Shown here: one piece after another, positions 14,408 through 19,402 of the stretch | Layout of the letters: each line of letters starts with the position of its first letter | Position numbering within the stretch: position 1 is the first letter of the stretch | From: JAFGTP01 sp964472715 | GTDB taxonomy: Bacteria; Fidelibacterota; UBA2242; JAFGTP01 | Length of the DNA stretch: 19,402 nucleotides | Assembly: GCA_964472715.1 (NCBI GenBank) | Contig: CAYYMT010000066.1 | Coordinates: 1-19,402, forward strand | Direction of reading: 5' to 3' | The notes under the pieces: generated by a model | What the model saw: the letters and a program-made list of their open reading frames with translations, nothing else | Told to the model about the DNA's origin: nothing | The model's database searches: none | Position numbers and translations under genes: made by a program

Positions 14408-17113
14408 TCACTTCATCAAAATAAACCGTTTGCTGTGGGATTTGTCTTTGAATGTTAAGCGGTAAATATAGATACCGGAACTGAGTTCAGAGGATTCCCA
14501 ATTAACTTTATAAAGCCCCGCAGATTGTTTTTCATTCACCAGCAAATCCACCTCCTGACCGACAAGATTATAGATGGCCAGCCGGACATTGCCCTCTGAG
14601 GGAATACTGTATTGAATCGTGGTATTGCCATTAAAAGGGTTGGGATAGTTTTGTGCAAGATCGAAGGTATAGGGTACCATATCCTGCTTATTCACACCGG
14701 TACCCTCCTCAGCCAGTGAAAACCGCACTGCATCGGCCCGCAGGACAACACCCTGCGGATTGGTATTATTCCCGGTATCTTCGATTTTGATGGAAACTTC
14801 TGTATTTGCCGGCAGGGTATAGCGGCCGATCCTTACCCAGCCGCCGCTGCTTTCGTTCTGATCGATGATCAGCGAATCAATCACCTCTTCATTGATAGCA
14901 ACGGTGTAGAGGGCATGATTTGTAGAATTAACTGTTTTGGGTACGATGTATTCCAATTCATAATACCCCTGAAAATCGAGTTCTGTGAAAAAAGTTGCAG
15001 ATGCCGGATCTGACTGGTTGAGCCAGCTGTACCGGCTGGAGGTGCCATACGCCTGGGTTACGCTGGTGTGCCATTCTCCGAACTCTTTGTAATGGCCATC
15101 ATCTTCATTGTCCAGTTCCAGAAAATAACTGCGCACATTGGCAATCACCGGAAATTTGCTCACCGGTTCAGCGGGATCATTGGAAGTGATGACAAGGGTG
15201 TCATGGAATTCACCCAGGCTCTCTGAAAAAAGAGTTAAGCCGATGTCTGCGCTTCCCATTCCCGGAATGGACCAGGGCGCGTGGGTTACTTCAAACAATC
15301 CTTCCTTAGAATAAATATCTGTGATTTGAAGCGGTTTATATCCTTTATTTTGTAATATAATTGTTTTATCGGTCGGAATATTGATGCTGATATCGCCGAA
15401 ATCAATCCGGCTGAAGTCACTCTCTAGATCATATTCCCGCACAAGAGGGGATAATTTCAGAACATCAAAAACCGCGATTTTATCGGTTTGATTTTCTGCC
15501 GGTACTTTAATAAACAACCGGTTATCAGCAGATTCATCCAATTGAAGAGTGGTAATATAGTGCCAGGTATCAGTATCCAGCAAACTGTCAAAAACAACTT
15601 CTTGGACCAATTCTTCATTGCTCCTGATTTGAAAAATATAGTTTCCGGCAAGGTTTTGCAGATCCGGCATCTGGTAGAATAAATTGTAATAAGTGGATTT
15701 GCTGATGTCAAGATCATAAGCAACTATCGCCGTATCAATGTCGGATAGATAGGTTACTTTGGAATTATTGCCCCAGGCGCTCAAAGCGGTGGTCTGAAAA
15801 TCCCCGGCAATTTCAGTTAAGTTTTCGTCCTCATTATCCAGGAATTGATCGTCGGGCAGATATTCCAAAAATTCCAGCGTTTGATTGCCGACGGAATCAC
15901 AGACTGCGACCCCGACTTTGGCGAGATGGTTTTTGTTTAAGGGTTCCGCGGTCTGCCAACTCAGATCACCGGTGCGGACACATTCCATTTTGTAATAATT
16001 TTCATAAACATCTTTCACCGCCACATAGGGCTGGGATTGAAAAATCGCTTCGCTGACGGAAATATCAATATAGAGCGCGTCATCAGTTCCGCTTTCCGTC
16101 AGGGTAATTGCGGGCGCGGTTTCATCTTCTGTTTTCAGCCAGTTCTGCATTCCTTCGACAGCGGTGGAATATTGAAAGGGTTCATCATATTTTTCCGACA
16201 TGGCATGGGCGATGGAATCAATGATCACTAAATTATCGTTAAAATCCGCTTCCGGCAGATGTCCCCAGAAACAGGCGACCTGTGAAATTCCCCTGGCAGC
16301 CCTGGCAAATATGCTGTCCAGATAGACCGGATTCGTGGCATTGCGAAGATGAATAGAACGCAGATTCCAGCCGGCATTTCCGCCCGGCAATTGATAATTC
16401 TCTTCGCCGGGTTGATAAGGTATCCATTCGTCCGGCGCGCGACGCCAGTCAATATTATTGTTAGTGGGTTCTTCCGGATCATCTTTATAACTGCCATAGG
16501 CATTGTGCATGCTGAAAGGCATCAGTTCATTAAGATAGGTCTGCCACTCATTATCCATATAGTGCCAGCCGCTGCGAAAGGAGACAAAGAAATTTTCCTC
16601 TTCCAGCAAGAGCTGGCTCAGGGTAAAATCAAAATCCTCACGGCATTCTTCAAAAGTTTCCGCCTGGTTCCAGTGCCAAAGGCCGTCATTGTCATAATCC
16701 GACCATTTAAAGGTGTGATAATGCAGAGTCAATTCGTCGCCCCATTTTTCAATCTGTTCAAGATGGTTTTCTTTCATGTGGTACATGGTCATGATATTGG
16801 GGATCGGACAGTCAGTATTGGTGGCGTGACGGAAGATATTTCCGCACATCATCCACCAGGTGAGAGGCATAGGCGTGCCATCGGAGTCTACAAGTTGTGA
16901 GCGGAATGCGTCGCTCATAACTTCGTAGGTGTTTTCTGACGGGTCAGTAAAGAGGGCAGGATTGTAAGTGCAATGATACCGGCTGGTGGACATACCATTC
17001 CAGATTGCTGTATCAGAACCCAGCACCAACTGGATTTTGCTTTCGCCAGCGATGATCGTGCCCGTGATTATCATAAAAATTGTAATGATTAAACTCAAAT
17101 TTTTAAAGCGCAT
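14408..17113 (-). CDS. Secreted polysaccharide-deacetylase-like protein with golvesin-type domain and type IX sorting tail
   Basis: A strong ribosome site GGAAGGAG (17120-17127, complement) lies 6 bp before the ATG at 17113, followed by a signal peptide (~1-22, 'LIITIFMIITGTIIAG'). Residues ~25-330 look like a NodB-type (polysaccharide deacetylase) barrel. 'LTLHYHTFKWSD' (H131, H133) resembles the metal-binding HSHTH motif, and 'SFRSGWHYMDNEW' resembles the FRxG/RxPY motif. The usual second His spacing is altered, so activity is uncertain. Further on are a beta-sandwich (~430-560), an ASH/Hydin-like Ig domain (~565-665, 'IDFGDISINIPTDKTIILQN'), and a golvesin/xanthan-lyase-type domain (~675-805, 'FQGYYELEYIVPKTVNSTN' and 'RADAVRFSL'). 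The type IX tail is ~815-901 ('LAQNYPNPFNGNT' ... 'KRFILMK'). It is probably a cell-surface or secreted protein acting on, or binding, polysaccharide. It is convergent with the porin gene, and its 3' end is duplicated downstream. Confidence 0.75.
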   Translation of the reverse strand: MRFKNLSLIITIFMIITGTIIAGESKIQLVLGSDTAIWNGMSTSRYHCTYNPALFTDPSENTYEVMSDAFRSQLVDSDGTPMPLTWWMMCGNIFRHATNTDCPIPNIMTMYHMKENHLEQIEKWGDELTLHYHTFKWSDYDNDGLWHWNQAETFEECREDFDFTLSQLLLEEENFFVSFRSGWHYMDNEWQTYLNELMPFSMHNAYGSYKDDPEEPTNNNIDWRRAPDEWIPYQPGEENYQLPGGNAGWNLRSIHLRNATNPVYLDSIFARAARGISQVACFWGHLPEADFNDNLVIIDSIAHAMSEKYDEPFQYSTAVEGMQNWLKTEDETAPAITLTESGTDDALYIDISVSEAIFQSQPYVAVKDVYENYYKMECVRTGDLSWQTAEPLNKNHLAKVGVAVCDSVGNQTLEFLEYLPDDQFLDNEDENLTEIAGDFQTTALSAWGNNSKVTYLSDIDTAIVAYDLDISKSTYYNLFYQMPDLQNLAGNYIFQIRSNEELVQEVVFDSLLDTDTWHYITTLQLDESADNRLFIKVPAENQTDKIAVFDVLKLSPLVREYDLESDFSRIDFGDISINIPTDKTIILQNKGYKPLQITDIYSKEGLFEVTHAPWSIPGMGSADIGLTLFSESLGEFHDTLVITSNDPAEPVSKFPVIANVRSYFLELDNEDDGHYKEFGEWHTSVTQAYGTSSRYSWLNQSDPASATFFTELDFQGYYELEYIVPKTVNSTNHALYTVAINEEVIDSLIIDQNESSGGWVRIGRYTLPANTEVSIKIEDTGNNTNPQGVVLRADAVRFSLAEEGTGVNKQDMVPYTFDLAQNYPNPFNGNTTIQYSIPSEGNVRLAIYNLVGQEVDLLVNEKQSAGLYKVNWESSELSSGIYIYRLTFKDKSHSKRFILMK

Positions 17114-17212
17114 TTTTGTCTCCTTCCAATATAATATAAGCTATGTTGAAGTTGAGGGAAAGGAAGAATTTGACAAGAATTTGTGGTCAGGATTGTAATG
17201 TTATGTTTTTTG

Positions 17213-17239
17213 GACACGGATTAACAGGATGACACGGAT
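17213..17239. repeat. Dispersed 27-nt '9-mer' repeat abutting the MITE-like element
   Basis: GACACGGAT, TAACAGGAT, GACACGGAT; ends 6 bp before the terminal inverted repeat at 17246. The same 6-bp junction is present at the second copy. Confidence 0.7.
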
Positions 17240-17245
17240 AAGAAA

Positions 17246-17387
17246 TTAACCTGAATAATTCATGAATTTTCAAATTTTCAAGCAAGATCAGTAAAATTAA
17301 TAGTTTACAAGAAAACCAATAAATAAATTATTTGGAAAATTCATGGAACATCCGGCTATATGACGGATAGAATGATATTCAGGTTAA
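17246..17387. mobile_element. MITE-like element with 12-bp perfect terminal inverted repeats, copy 1
   Basis: 142 bp bounded by TTAACCTGAATA (17246-17257) and its exact complement TATTCAGGTTAA (17376-17387). An internal 11-bp inverted repeat, CATGAATTTTC (17261-17271) / GAAAATTCATG (17335-17345), and a small ATCCG/CGGAT arm (17350-17367) make a branched fold possible. AT-rich, no coding capacity. Base-for-base identical to 19258-19399, and the identity extends upstream to 17213, giving a 175-bp direct repeat 2,012 bp apart. No transposase is nearby, so mobility is inferred from structure and identity. Confidence 0.7.
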
Positions 17388-17463
17388 AATCATCTGTCAA
17401 TCCTGATTTAAAGTTAAATTTTGCAGGTTTTTGGTGACCTACCAGGGGGGCCTTAAGAATGGC

Positions 17464-17481
17464 TCCCGATTGCTATCAGGA
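17464..17481. repeat. Imperfect palindrome TCCCGAT-TGCT-ATCAGGA
   Basis: A 7-bp inverted repeat with one mismatch and a 4-nt loop; looks like a degenerate small REP-type palindrome. Single copy, no T-tract. Confidence 0.4.
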
Positions 17482-17570
17482 CAGGTTCACTTTTGTAATG
17501 GCCGCTCTCAGTGTGAATATTTTTCACAGACCTATAGATTTACTGAAATGCACGGATCATCGACTTACCA

Positions 17571-17649
17571 TTTTCCCCAACGGGGAAATATAGCCCGATG
17601 ATAAGAACACAAAAATCAGGACTTTCCCGGAAGGGGAAACAGAGTTTTT
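17571..17649. repeat. Paired C/G hairpin element, copy 2
   Basis: Hairpin A is TTTCCCC-AAC-GGGGAAA (17572-17588), identical to 12338-12354. Hairpin B is TTTCCC-GGAAG-GGGAAA (17623-17639), followed by CAGAGTTTTT. Start-to-start spacing of A and B is 51 bp here and 74 bp in copy 1. Confidence 0.65.
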
Positions 17650-17784
17650 ATTAGATGAAAACCTTCTATGCGCAACCTTCGGAAGGATTCATTTCTATGC
17701 ATAAACCAGTGGAAGAAAAATCAGTGAAGAAGGAAATAATAAAACAGATTAATTCTTGTATTATAACTTTCAATTTTTAAATTA

Positions 17785-17820
17785 TATAATATGTTGCGGC
17801 AATTAATTAATTTTAGGAGG
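17785..17820 (+). promoter_or_regulatory. Candidate -10 box and ribosome site of the thioredoxin-like lipoprotein gene
   Basis: TATAAT at 17785-17790 sits in a very AT-rich tract without a good -35 box at normal spacing (TTGTAT at 17756 is 23 bp away). AGGAGG (17815-17820) lies 5 bp before ATG 17826 and fixes that start. Confidence 0.45.
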
Positions 17821-17825
17821 ATGTA

Positions 17826-19130
17826 ATGCTTAGGAAAAGAAATTTTTTAATCGGTTTAATCATAAGCATTTTGTTTTTATGTTGCAGCCGGCAGGAATTG
17901 ACAAACATCAACACTGAAAATCTGCCTGTCAGAGGGATGAATTATACGATCACCTATGATGCCACTGAAAGTGATTTGACCGGACCGGTCAAAGTGGTTT
18001 ATGTCTTTGACCATTGGGAACCGATTTATTCCGCATATCATGGCCCGGACAAATTATTTGAAAATGTTTTGGGTACCGGCGCGGACCGGGCGACAACGGT
18101 TGATATGGAGAAAAGTGAAAACCAATGGCAGGCGACAATAGCGATTCCGGATGAGGCCAGATTATTATCCTGGTATTTTACGGATGGTGAAAAATTCGAT
18201 TATAATGACCGGAAAACTTACACAGAGTATATCTATGATGAAAACGGAAAGCCGGTGAAAAATGCCCGCTTTCGAAATATTGATTTTTTGGAAATGGCAA
18301 AGGCATCACCGGACAGAATTTTTGCTGAAGTCAAAGCCGAAATTACTGACTATCCGAAAAACTATACATCACAGATAATTTATCGGAGGAAAATTTTTGA
18401 GAATGCCGAAACACTGGAAGAATTAAACCTGGAATTGGAAAAAGCCCGGAAAGATTACAGATTGCTGACAGAGAGGTTTGGGGAAACCGATACATTAAAA
18501 CAAGTTTTAGCTGCCTGGCTTTATGATTATGGCAGAAATGTCTACCGTCCCGTTCAAAAATTAGCAAGAAACAGTTTGGACGAATTTCAGGAGATCATGG
18601 CTTCTGTGCCCACTGAGAATCAATGGGGTTCCATGAAGAGTAACTATGCCAGTATGCTGGCCAATGATAACCGCCGGCAGGAAAATAAACAATTTATGAC
18701 AAATATCAGAGGTAAGTTTGCACCTGACTTTGAATTTGAGGCAATTGACGGGAAAAAAGGAAAACTATCGGATTACAGAGGTAATTATACCCTGCTGGAG
18801 TTTTGGTCTGTTGGTTGCGGCCCCTGTATCGCAGAGATTCCAAATTTAAAAGAAACATTGGAGAAATTTGAGTCAAAAGGATTTGATATCTTAGGCATTT
18901 GTCTGACCCGAAATATGTCTGATGAAAAATTTAAACAATTTATGCAGGAGAAAGAAATTACCTGGACAACGGTACTGGAAGGAGAGGATTCTTCTATTAG
19001 TGACCTTTATAAAATTTATGGGGTGCCGACTTTTTTCCTCATCGATCCTGATGGAAAAGTTACTAATTTCGGTGGTGAAATTCGTGGTGACAGGCTCGGT
19101 AAAAAACTGGCGGAGCTGTACCGGATTTAA
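17826..19130 (+). CDS. TlpA/ResA-type thioredoxin-fold lipoprotein
   Basis: Envelope thiol-disulfide oxidoreductase anchored by lipid. AGGAGG lies 5 bp upstream. The N-terminus 'FLIGLIISILFLCCSR' is a lipoprotein signal with Cys at residues 19 and 20. Residues ~35-150 form a beta-rich domain ('VKVVYVFDHWEP', 'WQATIAIPDEARLLSWYFTD') resembling an E-set/carbohydrate-binding-like sandwich. Residues ~155-295 are mostly helical. Residues ~298-434 are an AhpC/TSA-TlpA thioredoxin domain: 'GKFAPDFEFEAIDGKKGKLS', 'EFWSVGCGPC' with active-site C331-G-P-C334, and cis-Pro P401 in 'GVPTFFLIDPDG'. This layout is common in Bacteroidetes-type TlpA proteins. It is a single gene bracketed by two identical MITE-like elements. 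It may reduce disulfides in envelope proteins, possibly including those of the Fe-S/receptor cluster; that link is only by proximity. Confidence 0.88.
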   Translation: MLRKRNFLIGLIISILFLCCSRQELTNINTENLPVRGMNYTITYDATESDLTGPVKVVYVFDHWEPIYSAYHGPDKLFENVLGTGADRATTVDMEKSENQWQATIAIPDEARLLSWYFTDGEKFDYNDRKTYTEYIYDENGKPVKNARFRNIDFLEMAKASPDRIFAEVKAEITDYPKNYTSQIIYRRKIFENAETLEELNLELEKARKDYRLLTERFGETDTLKQVLAAWLYDYGRNVYRPVQKLARNSLDEFQEIMASVPTENQWGSMKSNYASMLANDNRRQENKQFMTNIRGKFAPDFEFEAIDGKKGKLSDYRGNYTLLEFWSVGCGPCIAEIPNLKETLEKFESKGFDILGICLTRNMSDEKFKQFMQEKEITWTTVLEGEDSSISDLYKIYGVPTFFLIDPDGKVTNFGGEIRGDRLGKKLAELYRI

Positions 19131-19224
19131 ACGTCCTTTAATAAATAACATCGCCGGTGATCATTTACTTGGCCGCCGGCGTAGAATCTAATACGCGAAC
19201 CAGTAGATTAGAAAGTTTTTTACA

Positions 19225-19251
19225 GACACGGATTAACAGGATGACACGGAT
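19225..19251. repeat. Dispersed 27-nt '9-mer' repeat abutting MITE-like copy 2
   Basis: Identical to 17213-17239, including the 6-bp junction to the element. Confidence 0.7.
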
Positions 19252-19257
19252 AAGAAA

Positions 19258-19399
19258 TTAACCTGAATAATTCATGAATTTTCAAATTTTCAAGCAAGAT
19301 CAGTAAAATTAATAGTTTACAAGAAAACCAATAAATAAATTATTTGGAAAATTCATGGAACATCCGGCTATATGACGGATAGAATGATATTCAGGTTAA
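19258..19399. mobile_element. MITE-like element with 12-bp perfect terminal inverted repeats, copy 2
   Basis: Identical to 17246-17387 in the same orientation, with terminal repeats 19258-19269 and 19388-19399. It ends 3 bp before the window edge, so its right flank cannot be examined. The rest of the spacer after the lipoprotein gene (19131-19224) holds only a CGCCGG/CCGGCG inverted repeat (19152-19181) without a T-tract. Confidence 0.7.
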
Positions 19400-19402
19400 T
19401 CC

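Larger units (their letters stand above)
14147..14431. repeat. 285-bp direct duplication, copy 2 (includes the 3' end of the minus-strand gene)
   Basis: Second copy, ending inside the deacetylase-like gene (overlap 14408-14431). The identity stops abruptly at 14431, where the intact gene continues. In copy 1 the sequence continues instead into another TTTCACTCGTTCCC. Confidence 0.9.
17114..17825. other. Intergenic spacer with mobile-element-like and hairpin repeats (no gene)
   Basis: Between divergently transcribed genes. Contents: ribosome site and upstream region of the minus gene (17114-17200), the 175-bp repeat with the MITE-like element (17213-17387), a TCCCGAT-TGCT-ATCAGGA imperfect palindrome (17464-17481), paired C/G hairpins (17571-17649), and a small CCTTC/GGAAGG hairpin flanked by two direct TTCTATGC copies (17664-17671 and 17693-17700). 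The upstream region of the lipoprotein gene follows. The part 17390-17570 otherwise shows nothing I can name. Confidence 0.7.

Noticed and set aside
16349..16900. 183-codon forward frame opposite the deacetylase-like gene
   Set aside because: Antisense shadow of a well-supported gene with signal peptide, domains and ribosome site.
17664..17700. TTCTATGC direct repeats as a target-site duplication around a tiny insertion
   Set aside because: An 8-bp match around 21 bp in AT-rich sequence can arise by chance; no second copy of the enclosed sequence.
19152..19181. CGCCGG/CCGGCG inverted repeat as terminator of the thioredoxin gene
   Set aside because: Only 6 bp of perfect stem, an 18-nt loop and no following T-tract.
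17213..19399. Direct repeats as a CRISPR array or phage attachment sites
   Set aside because: Only two copies 2 kb apart around an ordinary gene; no regular spacing, no spacers, no integrase or tRNA.

Overview
The window looks like a metagenome-assembled scaffold from a Gram-negative member of the FCB supergroup (Calditrichota/KSB1/Marinimicrobia/Ignavibacteria-like; I cannot resolve the phylum). Three things point there. Two secreted proteins end in a 'QNYPNPFN...' sorting tail of the type IX secretion (Por) type. A SusC-like TonB-dependent receptor carries an N-terminal carboxypeptidase-regulatory domain. A DUF4876-like lipoprotein and a DUF6850-like barrel follow it, as is usual in Bacteroidetes. 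A run of exactly 100 Ns (1619-1718) is an assembly gap inside the first gene. No tRNA, rRNA or CRISPR array was seen.

Layout: (1) 1-2147, 3' part of a secreted beta-propeller protein with a sorting tail, closed by a clear terminator (2157-2190+T-rich). (2) 2310-11987, five tightly packed co-directional genes: TonB receptor, DUF4876-like lipoprotein, DUF6850-like outer-membrane barrel, a gingipain-like (C25) putative cysteine peptidase with HEAT-like repeats, and a membrane polyferredoxin (NapH/CcoG type) fused to what look like three degenerate HMA-type domains. A strong terminator follows (12005-12033). (3) 11988-12521, repeat-rich spacer. (4) 12522-13805, an OprB-type porin. (5) 13806-14407, spacer made largely of a 285-bp direct duplication. 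(6) 14408-17113, minus strand, a large secreted polysaccharide-deacetylase-like protein with a golvesin-type domain and a sorting tail. (7) 17114-17825, spacer with a MITE-like element and paired hairpins. (8) 17826-19130, a thioredoxin-fold lipoprotein. (9) 19131-19402, a second identical copy of the MITE-like element.

The main biological interest is the five-gene cluster. My reading, which is inference, is an envelope-spanning uptake and redox module. The receptor, its lipoprotein and the second barrel would capture and import a ligand. The secreted caspase-fold peptidase would release or process it, and the inner-membrane Fe-S protein with metal-binding-domain-like folds would supply electrons or handle a metal. 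This recalls the protease-assisted heme/iron uptake logic of Porphyromonas but is not homologous gene for gene. The second theme is the unusual density of small dispersed repeats: an identical 142-bp element with 12-bp perfect terminal inverted repeats on both sides of the thioredoxin gene, a 27-nt repeat built from 9-mers at five sites, several REP-like palindromes, and paired C4/G4 hairpins.
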